From Guyanagaster necrorhizus (Eukaryota > Basidiomycota > Agaricomycetes > Agaricales > Physalacriaceae), in assembly GCF_019112545.1 (NCBI RefSeq), contig NW_025064884.1:1073454-1137453 (forward strand): 64,000 nt of DNA, in the 5' to 3' direction. The translations under genes were made by a program, and so were the position numbers. The notes beneath the pieces were generated by a model. That model was not told the DNA's origin and did not search any database. It was given only the letters and a program-made list of their open reading frames with translations. Of this stretch, positions 12,649 through 24,979 are shown in pieces (the first letter of the stretch is position 1; each line of letters begins with the position of its first letter).

Positions 12649-13497
12649 ATGGCACCCTCGCGAACATCAAAGGCGACAAGAAATTCTCACCTGACTAATG
12701 GCGACAATAAACCTGGAATGCCTGGAGTCCAAAAACTCAAATCATCGCTAAGACAGACACAAAGACTGCTCACAAAGGTATATTTTCATTGCATATCGCC
12801 CAGCATTCTTTGCATTCAGACCCCTTAGGAAAACCTAGCAGCAGATGTACGCGTCACAACAGAACGACGGCTAAAAGCTCTGGAGGCCGAACTTGCTGAG
12901 GCAGAGCAAAGTAGGAAAGAACGAGCACTGGGAATGCGCTACCACGGAGTAAAGTTTTTCGGTGAGTCTACAATTCATCAAGCTATCTGGATATCTTAAA
13001 ATTAGCGCCAGAGAGGCAAAAGGTCCTGCGGAAAGTGAAACAGGTCAAGAAGAAACTTTCCAGCACTCCCGAATCCGAAAAGAAAACTCTAGAGTCGTCA
13101 CTTTTCGATGCGCGCGTTGATCTGAATTATATCTTGGTACGCCAGGTTTGTCGTATGACAAATGTTGTCCTAATCTATCTAGCATTACCCCAAATTGAAG
13201 AAATACATCTCACTCTTCCCCCCAGAAATACGGCACCCCGAAACGCAGCGAAATTCCACCAACTCATCGGAAACCAATACACAGAGACAACAAATCAAAG
13301 ATCAAATACGGCAGCAGATGCTCGATGCGGAGCTTCCACTCGAACCAGAGCTACATTTGTCTACAGACACCAATCTACCTACGAAAAAGCGAATCGCAAA
13401 GCGCGGCGAAATCACCTCCTCTGCTCCTGTGGCCAACACGGAACAAGACGACGACTTTTTCGGTGATGATGATGAAGATGACGATAAGGGTTCATGA
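12649..13497 (+). CDS. EFG1: rRNA-processing protein EFG1
   Basis: Four exons: 12649-12777, 12829-12961, 13006-13136, 13183-13497, giving 235 aa in one continuous frame. Efg1 is a nucleolar factor of the small-subunit processome needed for 18S rRNA maturation. Family marks: GVQKLKSSLRQTQRLL near the N-terminus, the coiled-coil ERRLKALEAELAEAEQS, the core GMRYHGVKFFAPERQKVLRK, RVDLNYIL and KKYISLFPPE. The C-terminal tail ends in an acidic cluster (DDDFFGDDDEDDDKGS) after a basic segment. Introns are 44-51 nt. The exon 3 donor could alternatively be 9 nt downstream, which would leave a 37-nt intron, so the earlier site is preferred. It is divergent from ELP1; both act in translation capacity. 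Confidence 0.92.
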
Positions 13498-14558
13498 AAT
13501 CCAGATACAAGTTCGTATGATATCGAGATATGGGATCTTATAAAGCCTATCACTCGCAGCTGGTGATTGAATTTCAACTCAAACGTAGTGGCACAAGAAT
13601 CTCACATCTTTGACCTTCAGATTCCAATAAACCGATGGGCATCGTTCACTATTTGATACCCCATTGCTTTTCGTTTACATCATTAGACCAAGAACAAATA
13701 TTAATACTGTCTCGACCCTCGTGGAACGGAATTTTCATTTCTAAACAAGGGGACACCAAGTATACCTCTTATTTCTTTACGAGCAGTTTTAACTTTCTCC
13801 AAGGCGACGGATGAAATCCCTAAGGTGCCCCTATGCAGCTTTGTAATCATCTTTGATCAAGCGGTGGATGTTTCCAGCTTCTCGGCCAATCGAGCAAGCT
13901 GTTGCAGCCCACAACACTGCAGTAGCCAACTTTATGAAAATCAAGGGATGAATCCTCTCCCACCTGGCAACCCGTTAGGTTTAAGCTCCTGCTCCTGCGC
14001 TTGGGGAAGTATCAGAAATAACTTCCGTGGCTGATATACTCTGTCACTTCATAGCCTCGATACGGGTGCTACTTCCGGCATATATATCGAATTCGTAAGC
14101 CTTGGGGTCCCTAACCAAGGGTTCTGTCTCGTTAAGTACGTACGCCACCGTCATCCAAAGAGCGGGCACTTCAAGGTCAACGTATATATTCTCCTGTCTA
14201 GATCCCTCTGACATTACGTCTCCAGGAGTAACTTGGTTGACAGCGTCGCTCTTCACATTCCACCGTCCGGGTCAAAGACTTCAAACACCCAAGTTATCTA
14301 ACAGGGGCAATAAACTCAAGAGCGAAAGAATAATTGCGCTACGGATAGGAACGTAGGTATACTATACAGGAATGCACCTGAGGTTTATAATTTCGACAGA
14401 GGTATCAAACTTCAACTCAGGGTATCCATATATCCGCCGAACTACACCGATTGCCAGCCGGAACGAGAAAGAAATGAAAGAGGGTGCTGCTTCGAGTTTG
14501 AAGAAATGAAACGGTAGACACGCTGTGCTTAATCGTACATGGCAGCGTTGGTCTGAGA
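13498..14558. other. intergenic with one weak minus-strand coding candidate
   Basis: Mostly without supported genes. One minus-strand frame at 14044-14256 is compositionally protein-like (ENIYVDLEVPALWMTVAYVL, then KAYEFDIYAGSSTRIEAMK before the stop). It has no ATG start and would need an upstream exon; it may be the last exon of a small gene or a remnant. No family is recognised. Confidence 0.3.
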
Positions 14559-15560
14559 TTACAAAGAACGAGAAGCGAGGCTAGCATGATTAGGTAGCTG
14601 CGCCTCTGCCTCCTCAAAAGGCGCGACCAGGCGCCTGTCCAACATTGGTGACCGGCGACCCACAGATGGGGTTATGATGACAGGTTCTACAATCTCGACA
14701 GTCACCGGCTACAAAAGGGTGTGAGTAAAGCGAATAGAAGACGGCTGTATGACGGATAAACTGACAAGGATACCGGGATATACTTCTGCACGCGTGTCTT
14801 CGGAATCAACAGGGACATCTGGTTGAGGGTCCTCGTAGTGAAGTGACCTAAGCCCCACAGAATTCTTCAGCGCATCCAAATAAACATCTTGGAAAACCTC
14901 AGAAGGGGACACGTATAATTCCATGCCAGCCTCATGGAGAAACTCTTCGTCCACGATGAATACATCATCGCGGACATGGGAGATCACGTCCAGCTTTTCA
15001 TGGAAAAGCATAGCAGCCGATTCTCCGACATCATCGGACAGTGCATCGCAGGCAAGCGACATGCGAGATGCCGAGCAGGCTTCCGACCAGGGTGCGAAGC
15101 CAAAGGAGTGCGGCTTGGGGGGAGGATGGTAGAAAGGACTGCTGGAAGGGATGCTGATATATTGTGTATCCTCATCCTCATCCTCGGAGTCAGAGGCGTC
15201 TGAGTCGACGAAGGCATCGAAGGGCTCGATAAAGGAAGAAGAGAAGAGCGGTAGTGGCGAAGAGGGAGTAATAGCACTTGGAAGATGAATGTTAAACTCA
15301 AGAGAGCGTGGCGAAGGTGTCAAGCCTGAAATAACGTCTTCGAAAAGGAAGGGAGACCCGAGACTAAAGTTAAGAACGTTCTGTACGACAAAAATTAGCA
15401 TGAAGAGGAAGATATGTGGGAAACAAACCTGGCTGTCCTCGCATCTTGGCAAACTGAGGTATGTACTCGCGCGCTTGGAACTTTTATTGCCATTACCGAT
15501 CTGTTGGGTCACCTGTTGGCCTGCAACGAAGATAGAGTTGAAAGATGCCGGGTCGACCAT
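14559..15560 (-). CDS. acidic, Ser/Pro-rich protein of unknown function
   Basis: Three exons, 15429-15560, 14784-15380 and 14559-14708 (minus), make a 292-aa protein starting MVDPASFNSIFVAGQQV. It contains a hydrophobic, Pro/Ser-rich middle (HLPSAITPSSPLPLFSSS), a strongly acidic run (DSDASDSEDEDEDTQYI) and a final exon with PVTVEIVEPVIITPSVGRRS. The first intron (48 nt) has no stop and could be retained. For the second, donor GTATAT at 14783 keeps the acidic/hydrophobic C-terminus in frame; donor GTATCC at 14773 would instead give a Cys-rich tail ending in GQAPGRAF. No catalytic motif is recognised. A TATA element lies 133 bp upstream. Confidence 0.65.
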
Positions 15561-15692
15561 GTTGATGTTAAAAAAGCAGGGGTAAAACAAAATTGAACGA
15601 AGAACGAAGGGCCAGCACAGCTAGGAAGAGGCAAAGGTGAAGTTCAGAGGAAACGGACAGTGGGGAAAGACAAATTATGACGAGACCCGCCT

Positions 15693-15699
15693 TTTTATA
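15693..15699 (-). promoter_or_regulatory. TATA box (TATAAAA)
   Basis: TATAAAA on the minus strand, 133 bp upstream of the ATG at 15560, in otherwise GC-balanced sequence. It is placed suitably for the core promoter of the 292-aa gene. Confidence 0.5.
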
Positions 15700-17988
15700 C
15701 CTAGGCCAAACGTCGGCAAATTGGAACGATCTCGGTGCTGCGTAGACCGTTTTGCAAATTCTGGAATGTTGATCTAGATAGTAGCCTCACGTGTCGTAAA
15801 TGATGTCGATCTGTAAGATTGCTCCCTTCGGCACCTAGGTAACGGATGGTTCGAACACAGACTAATACGTGTTTCAATCCTTTCCAGTTATTTCCGACTT
15901 TGAGAGGTCGAGATACAGAACTAATGGGGAGGACACCGGTTTCGCTCGCCCGTTGGGACGGCTTCCGACGGTTGTTTTGGCCTTGTCCTTGATGCAACCT
16001 GACCATGGTACTAAGGCTTGGCCGCAGCGTGAGAAACATTATTCTCACCGGAAGCCGCCCTCTCATGGCAACGTAGGACTGCGAGCGGACTGCGGCGTTT
16101 GCACCAAGACTTTTGCACTGAATTGTGAATAAGTGCATGTAGTCGCAGAATGACCAAAGAAGACAATCCAACAAATAAATTGACACAGCAGCGTAGCCAT
16201 TTTTCATCGTTCAGATGCGCATCGCCGGATGACCTGGAACTCGCGCGGTGCCGCAGGAAGCAACCGTCATGGCGGCATTTATCTCATCAGAGAATGGCTG
16301 TGAGTTTGAAAAGACAGTCGATATCAGGCCTAGAGACAGGGAGGTGGGGGCCTCGTCATGATTCCGGAGTGGTGGGGATGGAAAAATCCCCTGAGATTCA
16401 ATTATGATCAATCAAATGCATATTGTATGTATTACATCTCGCGTTGCCGTTCAAAATTGCGTGAAGTAGGGTTGCATACCCAACGACTCCCGACAGAGAA
16501 TCCGTCTGCACCCGGCTATCGAAACTCGTAGTTCATGAGCCACGCTGACCGGTCTTGAACCATGTACGTGTCTAAACATTCAGGACCCCACTGCGATTGG
16601 GTGGACTTCTAAAAAGTTGTGCATACATACCTTGATACACGCTAGGTAAATAGGAATAACAACTTGGGCAGCAATGTTTTTTTCCTTGGGCACGGAGTTT
16701 TCCTCCAATCATATGGATTCGAAGACAATGCATCATGATTCAGCGCGCCAGTTGGGACCTGCGATGATGAGTTTCACATGATAGGATAAATGGCTAATGT
16801 GCGGTTTTTAAGGATGGGAATGATAAGGAAGTGGTACATATCAACAAGCAGGGCTTGTTTTCAGGCACGGTAGAGGTAGAAATAATCCAGAGGACATGGA
16901 AGTGAAAGATCAAAAACACTCCGGTCAAGTCGGCCCGTCTGACCCGATGATGTGAGCGGCAGTGCTCGTGGCGACACAATGTTGAGCGCCACTGAGCACG
17001 TCCCATCTTTCCTTTTTACTCTCAAGGCCGTTCTGTGTTTCAGTATAACAACGTATTAAGGGGAACTGCTGAAACACAGTCAATAAATAAGAATCCTTCA
17101 GCACTGTTTTCTATCCCTTGAATTGTTTGACGGCTTTTGCAGGAGTGTTTGTTGACTGGAGGCCCGTGTGTTAATCGAGTGCTAGAGTCTATGTCACAAT
17201 CCTCACCTTCGGTTGATTACTGCCCGACTTTCCCCCGACAAGCCTCACGATCTTTGCAGGAGCTCTTCTTATGGTCAACGTGTAGGCCCGCGTTGGTACA
17301 GACTCTTCTAATGAAGAGATCGAGCAAGTGGAAGTTATTGAGGCCTAGGATACAATACGATAAGATTCAGCGTTCTAGGTGAATCAGTGAGATAGGTACC
17401 TTTCTCGTCTGGACGTGGTTGCTGGATTCCATGCTTATGACAGCGTGTGTAGGCTGCGGTGTGCGATATCGATTCGACAGAGAAGTCGACCCATAAAAGG
17501 TCCCCTTTATACGTTGGCACAACGTCTTGAATTCTTGTTGATTGTTCGCCTCATATTGTTCTTTTCCAGGGGTCTCAGCTTGCCTTTGCACGGCTGGGTG
17601 GCACCTACTCAAGATCACTTGGATACCGAGACCAAGGTAAAGACACCGCAAAGTATGCCGGGGCCTGTTTGTCATTATTCATTCTAGCACAGGGTCAACG
17701 AAGCATTTAATGGCGGAAGCCACTGATAAAGTCATAGAAGCAAAGCCGCTGCCGGGACACCTGAACAAAGTCATTGGATGAATGTATCTCCGTCATCGAT
17801 CACTGCCTGTTTTAGCGCGGCTTTGACCTTTGATCACTAGACATGCGGATTCATTGTACGCGGACATTGTTCAAGCAGAGTGGAGATGCCACCAGTTTCA
17901 AAACGGCCTATAAGACCTGTTCAGGTTCTCTGCTTCGACTTCATCGAGTTACCGTCCTGTCTTCCTCCACTCAATTTACCCACCCAGA
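15700..17988. other. gene-poor stretch
   Basis: About 2.3 kb with only short overlapping frames on both strands and no recognisable domain. The right end, with pyrimidine-rich sequence near 17940-17980, is the leader of the gene starting at 17989. Confidence 0.35.
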
Positions 17989-18920
17989 ATGCAATTCTCT
18001 CGCATGGACATCATGGACGAGCAGAGGTTTGATCCCACAAAAAAGGTATGGCGGGTCCACGTTTACGCCACACTACTAAATTTTCTAGCTGCAGGTGGCC
18101 TCCGCTACAGCGAAACCGAAAGCCGAAAATGTTCTCGATGAGGAAGTGGACCTCTCTCTACGAAAGGTTTGTGCTGCGATGGTTTTTCGCGTTGCCGCGA
18201 AAGATTAATCTGGTCCTTAGACAAGAAGCACGGCCGACATTTTGGATTCCCAAAGATTCGACCCCGCCAAAAAGACGTCGCAGCAGCAAGATGATTCGAG
18301 AAGCTCTCTACCTGACAGCTCAGACGACCTCTCTCTCAGTGACGAGTTTATCGTCATCGACCATCTAGAAGCGCAGGTGTGTGTTAACTCTCTTACCCGG
18401 TTTTTCACTTTGTATTGACGATTATACTGTGTAGCTACCCGCCACTCCAGTCGATGCCACTGTCGTTCGGAAATGCATAAGTCGTGTTTTGTCGTTCGAC
18501 AAGGCCTTGCCACTCCGTCCTTCCACGAGTTCAAGTGCCTCCGGCGGCACCTCTTCTGAGTCCTCCTCAAGGCCTTCTTCCTTAGCGTCTACTCCTGAGT
18601 CTACGCCCTCGTCTTCTCTCCAGATCACTGAAAATCCTACCGAATCGGAATCCGACGATATTCATCCCGATAGCTACATTTCCACGAGAATGATCATCCA
18701 ACGGACGCCGTCAAAACTCTCTTTCGACGCATTGAGCTGTTGCTCTGGGAGCGCATTTGAAGACGAGGTAGACGTGGAAGTGAGACGCAGCAAAGAAGAC
18801 AAAGCCATCTCTGTCTGGGTCGAGCAGGAATCTTCTTCTATTCAAGAGGACTTCTGTAGCCTGTACAACGTGCAATGTAGGAACATTATCCAGGTTGAGT
18901 CCCGAGTTGGGAGGGGTTAA
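17989..18920 (+). CDS. Ser-rich protein with repeated QRFDP-KK motif, unknown function
   Basis: Four exons (17989-18045, 18089-18166, 18221-18376, 18435-18920) join in frame to 258 aa; all splice sites are GT..AG with introns of 43-58 nt. The N-terminus contains MDEQRFDPTKK, and exon 3 contains a second copy, LDSQRFDPAKK; each is close to an acidic LSL segment (EEVDLSLRK and DDLSLSDEF), so the N-terminal half looks like an internal duplication. Then come KCISRVLSFDKALPLRP, a Ser/Thr/Pro-rich low-complexity region, and an ordered-looking C-terminus (SKLSFDALSCCSGSAFEDE, then DFCSLYNVQCRNIIQ). No domain is recognised. The 700 bp downstream (18921-19626) contain no supported gene; pyrimidine-rich sequence there is probably 3' UTR and the next promoter. 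Confidence 0.7.
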
Positions 18921-19626
18921 TTCGGAGCCCCAACACCCGGTCTGTTTTTGGACGACTCTTTTCCCTGTTCTCTCATATTCTATCATTCACTAGTCTTCCC
19001 TTCTCTCATCTCTCAAATTAGACTTTCATTTCCTCCCTTGTTTCACTAAGACTTACCCTTATATTCGATCTTAAGCTTTAATATTTTCATTTACAATACC
19101 TTAGCAGAACAACTCGCAAGTGCATGCCCAATTATACCAATCAATTGACCGAGTCCTCTTAAAATTGTGGAGGCATTCAGTACCAGTGTTTAAGTTTCTA
19201 ACAGCGACATTCTGCCCCACTGACGGGTCGGCCCGGTTTATGCCGGTTTTTTCCTTTCTTCCACCTCGTCGACAGAGTATACTCTATATTCAAGATGATT
19301 AATTAGCACTGGGACTCAGGCCGTCTTGATGCAATAAATGTGCACGCATAACAGCCTTGGTATAAGCTGGCTCATAATTAACAAGAACGGATCGTGGTCT
19401 CTTCTTTGGATCCAAGGTCTAGTTCGTTGCTCGGCTTGAAAGTTCGTGTTAGCGCGGCCATCCCTACCATTCGTCTCATCACTACAGTCGTCGAGGGTAT
19501 CGTTTATGTAGATTCCGTCCCGTGCGCATCGCACAAAGTGCCGACCCTACTCCGGAACATGTGACTTCAGTGACTCTTTAAGAACAGCGGGCGCTTGTTC
19601 ACTCTACAGCTTCAAGTCTCCCACTG

Positions 19627-21566
19627 ATGTCGGTCCTGCAGCCTAATTGTATTCCGCCAGTGTCAATGGTCATGTCGCGAGGGTCATCTCGATCATCGAG
19701 AGAAAGTTCACGAGGCAGATCCCGGTGCCGTTTTCTGCTGAAGCACATCTATTCCATATCACTCACTGCTATACCCAGCTCCCGCCGCTGTTCGCCCTGC
19801 GCTGTCGAAGCTCCTGGGTATGGTGATCCTGCATTTGCTGCCCACTTTTTATTGACCTTCTGCTACAGAAACCCAAGAACTTCGGAATCTTTCTACTACG
19901 CTATTCCTTCGCCCGTTGTGGGACCGCCGCGGTAGGAAGAATATAATTCCATATTTTCATACTAACCGAGTGGTGCAGCGAGATATATTCCAGGTACTGT
20001 CGTCTGTATCATTTGCAGTAAGCATGTGATGTCCTGATTCCCCACTGAAGTTCGCCCGAATCTCGGTTCTCAAGTTCATCGAGTTCAAGTGGTCGCCGAT
20101 CGCATCAGGGTTCGCCAACATATGAGTATGTTCACTTTGTATTCTACGAGTTCTTTGACAATTATATATGGGAGTTCCTACTTGAACATGGTGTTGGTTC
20201 CAATTGGGGAGCCAAGTGAAAAAGATATTCGCAGGCCGACGTGGTATGCTACTCTCATAGCCTTTGACAGTTGGTTATTTGTTCTGATTGTCGCACCTTA
20301 GCACAATACCAGTGTTACCAAAGTACTCGCTGTCACCGTCTTTCTGACCCTCACCAATCACTCACCTGCTCCAAGGCCCCCACAGACATATTCTGAATCG
20401 TGGGCATCTTCCCTCCTCTCATTTTTCGTTGCCTCATCTGACATGGTAGTGGTGGTGGTGGTGGCCGCCGTTCTCGCACCCGCTCCATCAGTCCCTCTAC
20501 TCGCTCCATCACCCCTCCTGCCTGCTCGGCGTCACCTCTTGCTGTACCGCCTGAGATTTTACCAGCTCGGTGAAGTGATGCTTTCCTTTGTTTGAATTGG
20601 TGTTTAATCGATACACAGTTCCCACATCATTATCCAGCCTACATGGAGTGACAGAAGCCGGTTTGTTGCCATCTTGCTGTTGGTTTGATCTTTTCTCAAC
20701 TGTTATACTTAGATCTCGATCTAGAACTAGACCCAGAACTAGAAGCAGCTCACGGTTCGTGGAACAATGGTTGCATCATAATGCGACGATATACTCATGG
20801 CGGTCTGCGATTCAGGAGTGTTTCCCCGCGAGGATACCCTCAAGTTATCCATCCCGGTGTGCAGGATAGCTTACAGCGTCTGATGCCCTGATCTGACGTC
20901 CGACTGATATTGACAGGTTGGCCTCATGCTGCTGTTTCCCATCCTCGATATTACTTCCAAGATGGAAATGTGACACTTGAGGTTTGGCTCCATGGCTTAG
21001 GAAACAAATTGCTCATCAAAGGTAAATAGATTGACCGGACCCGGTATAAAATCCATCGTCACTTCTTGGTCACGAATTCTCCTGTATTTGCAAAGGAGTT
21101 ACCGCCTTACATTATATACACGACATTGACCGGTAACGTTGACAAACAAGCTTTCGAGCTCGTACTGTCGCTTTTCTACCCAAAGGACTGCTTCAGTGGC
21201 CATGACATCAAGTCGGAGCCGGATTGGCGCAAAGTCCTGGTGTTTGCTTGCCAATACAAGATGACTGTCATTCGAGATATGGCTCTCACGAAAGTTCCAA
21301 CGCTTGACCCTGTCGAGAAGGTCGAGTTGGCGACGAAGTATGGACTGAAGGACTGGCTCGTGTCGGCATATGTCGACCTGTGCATGAAGGATTTGGGAGA
21401 TCGTAACGGATGGTCAGCGGAGGAAGGGAAGAAGATAGGCCTAGAAGGTGTCCTTGCACTTGCCGACGTCAGGCGAGATATCTTGGAACATCTGGAGGAG
21501 CATTTAGATAGAGATAAAGTTTTGAAGACCGTGGAGAAGAAAGTGGAAGCATTGAAGCAGATCTGA
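19627..21566 (+). CDS. BTB/POZ-domain protein with Arg/Ser-rich N-terminus
   Basis: Multi-exon gene; candidate starts are the in-frame Met codons at 19627, 19666 and 19672. Early exons are low complexity: RGSSRSSRESSRGRSR, APGYGDPAF, IPSPVVGPPR, RFSSSSSSSGRRSHQGS, a poly-Gly stretch with GRRSRTRSISPSTRS, and SRSRTRPRTRSSSR. The C-terminal exons form a BTB fold: HPRYYFQDGNVTLE to 20981, a 48-nt intron, then YKIHRHFLVTNSPVFAKELP from 21030, FELVLSLFYPKD and LATKYGLKDWLVSAYVDLC. The protein ends EALKQI at 21566. Mushroom genomes carry many such BTB proteins whose domain (dimerisation or Cul3 adaptor) is C-terminal; partners are unknown. The exon joining Gly across the intron at about 20860-20917 is well supported, while exons between 20110 and 20750 are uncertain. 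Confidence 0.72.
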
Positions 21567-21819
21567 ATGAATTGTGTATTTTCTCGCTGTACGATAGATG
21601 ATGGAGCTTCCGGACCGATTTACATTCTTCCTTTGACACGCGAGATTTTACTCGATCACCCCCACAAAAAAGTATCGAAAATAAGTAGCTGCATCAGAGT
21701 GCATGGCCTTTTACTCTTCATCAGCGTCACAGTGACTCGGCTTGTTAGACGAAATGATTACCGCACTCGTGCCGAATGAAGATATGATAAGGCTTCTATC
21801 TCGTCATATACAACTCAGA

Positions 21820-24007
21820 ATGGCTTGGCGATCCCGAATCTTCTAAGAACTGTCATGTCCAGCAGCACCCGCGATCATCATCCTCTTTGTGCCAAATGTA
21901 GCTGCCTTTGGTGCTGGAGACATTCCAGACTTTTCGTATCTCCATGAAAAGGCATTCCGCCATGGAGACATTGAGGGCATCCTGGAAACCCTGCTTAAAT
22001 CTGTGGGAACAGGAGGTGGTATCCTCGGTTTCGCCCAGTCGGTGATGAACTCTGAAGGGCCCAAATTCAAGAAGAGTGATGTTCAAAAGGTGTACTTTGT
22101 AAGTCGACTGTCCGATCGTTGGCGATATCGATTACTGACGAGGATGAAAGGGAAACTGGTTGAGAGACTATTCCCAAGCAATGGATATCGCCGGTCTGAG
22201 TAAGCTAAGCGCTGATACGCTCGTTCTTGTTGTTGCTGTCCTTGGGTTTATGGTATGCTTCCAGAATTTCGTCGTCGATCTCGGTGAATAGATATCCCCC
22301 AGACCTTCGGATATGCCACCGAGGAATACGAGGTGACTCCTCAACGTCTGGGTGTATACCTCCCTATCGAGCACATCGATAATCCCAAGGGATACGCTGA
22401 GAAAGAGGGAGATGCGCGTCAATTCCATCCAGCCCTTCGATCACCTGTGGATCCCCGAGAGCTTGAGATCGATGAGCGCACCGGGATGAAGAACTACATG
22501 GCCACAGAGGATCAGGAATGGGACTCTTCGACTGCTCATATCCGGAGGACATTCACCGCATGCATCGAGTACGGCCGTCGCGCAGGGGGCGAGGACGGAC
22601 CTGACCTGTGGGAAGCGTACCGCCTCCTCGGCACAGGCCTTCACACGATGGAAGACCTTCTTGCGCATAGTAATTGGTGCGAAATCGCACTCCATAAGAT
22701 GGGGTACGAGGAGGTTTTTTGTCATGTTGGTGAGAATGTCTCCGTTTGTGTCCCCGAAACAGGGGAGAGAGTTCCTCCCCTCGTTACCGGGACGTTCGGT
22801 AGTGCGGACTTCATGCACTCGATGCTCGGGGAAGCGACAGACCATCTTAGCCAAGCGAGCGTCACAGCCTTGAATGATAAAATGTCGGAGTCACAGGACA
22901 GTGATGTCTCTGACAAATTGGAGAGGTTGAAGAAGGTTATGAGTGTAGTCGGTAGTGGGGATGACGACCTAAGCCATGGAGAAGATCTTCATGCACAATC
23001 CCAAGCGTATCAATTTGATCCGGATAATGTTGCACCCCCAGAGGTGCAGAAGCAGTTGTTGGATCTCCTGCGCTGGAGGGACAACCTTTACAAGAAGATA
23101 AGTGGCGTTATCGAGACGACGGGTCTGGATGAGGTATTGGACGAGATGAGCAACGCGCTCAGTGCCTGTGAGAGTTTCAGCTTCGTTCTGTCGGGATTGA
23201 GCTGATCATACATTAGACGTATATACCGTCATCGCTCCGTGGCTTACCCCCATCCTATCCCAAGTCATAACCGTTCTAGGGGAAGGAAGTAAAGCCGTCA
23301 TTGATTCTGACGATCAATATGAGGTCTTCAACAACCCAGACGCTTCTGACCCCTCGCACAGCATCCTATCGAAAGATCATTTTGGGCTGATCCTCAACGA
23401 ACCTGCTGGTAAAATAGCACAGGTTTTAGTTGTGCGCAGCGTGGAGCTCATTGTCCAGGCATGGTCAGACGAGAGCGATGCAAACGATGTTATCGATAAA
23501 GTGAGCAAAATACTTGGTTGTTAGACCGGTGTTTTATTTATGTATTTGCAGATACTTGAGGCTTTCCACCATCCGTACTATACAAATGAGGGAAGCCAGA
23601 TTCAGAGCCAAATGTTTGACGAACTACGAAGGTGGGTAGATGGGTTGGAGGACGTGGCCGCAACGATGAATTTGTTGACGAAGGAGAGCGTCCAAGAAGG
23701 GCTTAATAAGAGAGAGGTGGACGAAAGTATTGAGTCGAGATATGGTGATAATGGTAGTAGTGGGTATGAAAGTCGAGGGTATGGTGGAGATGGGTACGAA
23801 GACCGAGGCCCACTACAAGAACGGGAGGTCGGGTGCTCTCCTGGAGAGGAAGGCGAAATTTGGCAATATTCTGAAGAGAGCAGAGAAGATGAAAGGGCCA
23901 GCGAGCCCCCAGAATCCGATAACGAAGAGGATTACAGAAGCGAAAACGGAGAGGATGATGAATACGGCCGTCGTTCTGGAGGGTGCGAAGACGAGTCAAA
24001 TTATTAG
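21820..24007 (+). CDS. HET-C family protein
   Basis: Exons: first exon ending 22098, then 22151-22252, 22303-23161, 23217-23500 and 23552-24007. The N-terminus shows a signal-like hydrophobic segment (AIIILFVPNVAAFGAG) followed by the HET-C signature IPDFSYLHEKAFRHGDIE. Further marks are GNWLRDYSQAMDIAGL, HIDNPKGY, WEAYRLLGTGLHTMEDLLAH, SNWCEIAL and NVYTVIAPWLTPILSQVI. The tail (about 100 aa) is Gly/Tyr then Glu/Asp/Ser-rich and probably disordered. HET-C proteins were first described as determinants of heterokaryon incompatibility in filamentous ascomycetes; in basidiomycetes the role is not established. Oddity: the ATG at 21820 is in frame but followed by TAA at 21844-21846, so the true start exon is unresolved (upstream exon, or loss of the start). 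Confidence 0.85.
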
Positions 24008-24979
24008 CATCGTAGTATTCTCAGTATTTCAGAAGGCCTATATAGGAATGAATTCTAGTTGACTATTGGAATAATGAAACCGCAAATACGTTCAAGTAAA
24101 TGGTTGCTTGATGCCTTGCATTCACTGCAGCCACGACGCTCACTGGTACCGTCTGCCAGTCGTTAAGACACTGCGTTAGACCGTCCTATTAGACGCGCCT
24201 GGCAACTCAAGTTTCTGTGATATCTATCATAATCAGACCCTCGGATAGTAGTGGGCTACCGCAGCCTAGATAAAAACCGTAGCAACGATCGATAGAGGTG
24301 AAGTTGGTGGTCCAATTGTTCGGGCCGTGGCTCGGCCTGCATCAGCCGCCCAATAGCTGCTCGGCATGATCCGCGGCTTGGCACTTGTTTACTTAATACC
24401 CTTGGTTCATATTTGCGGCCCTTAAGATGAAAACACAAACTGTGACACCAGACTGGACGCCGCAGACCACGGGAACGAAGAAAGATCCGAACTTTTGCTG
24501 CGACGGTCCGCTCGGGCCTTCAGTGACTTTAATCTGGACCAACAAGCTAGTACGGTATCTGTTTCATCAACGCAGGTTCAGTTCGCTCCAAATGGGCTTG
24601 GAGAACGTTGACGAGTCTCGCTTCAGGGATCTTGTTCCGCTATCGGTCTTCGTCTTATCTTCGACTCGAACTTCGAAAATACTTCCCGGACTCCCTGTTT
24701 CTGTCGTCACAATCGAAGTTGGACTTTCAAAAAATTATTTTTTCAAATCCTAGGATTTTGATCCAAGTCGGCGTCTCACTGAGGGTCACGCAATGAAATT
24801 TAGGTCTTCTCTAGTCTGGGTACCTAATTCTCCGAACATCTGTTCTCATGATCTTGATGAGTTGTCCCGCAGATTCTCCGTACTTGTGTTCTCAGAGCCA
24901 TTTGTACCTGTATGAATAGGCAGCATAAAATCCGGGTGGTCCCTGAGGTTGGGTCTTACCCACCTGCGTTTCTACTGTA
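24008..24979. other. intergenic, no supported gene
   Basis: Only short incoherent frames. It separates the HET-C 3' end from the transporter start. No repeat or tRNA was seen. Confidence 0.35.

Noticed and set aside
15841..15860. GGTTCGAAC string suggestive of a tRNA T-loop
   Set aside because: No acceptor stem, D-arm or anticodon arm can be folded around it on either strand. No other tRNA was recognised in the window.
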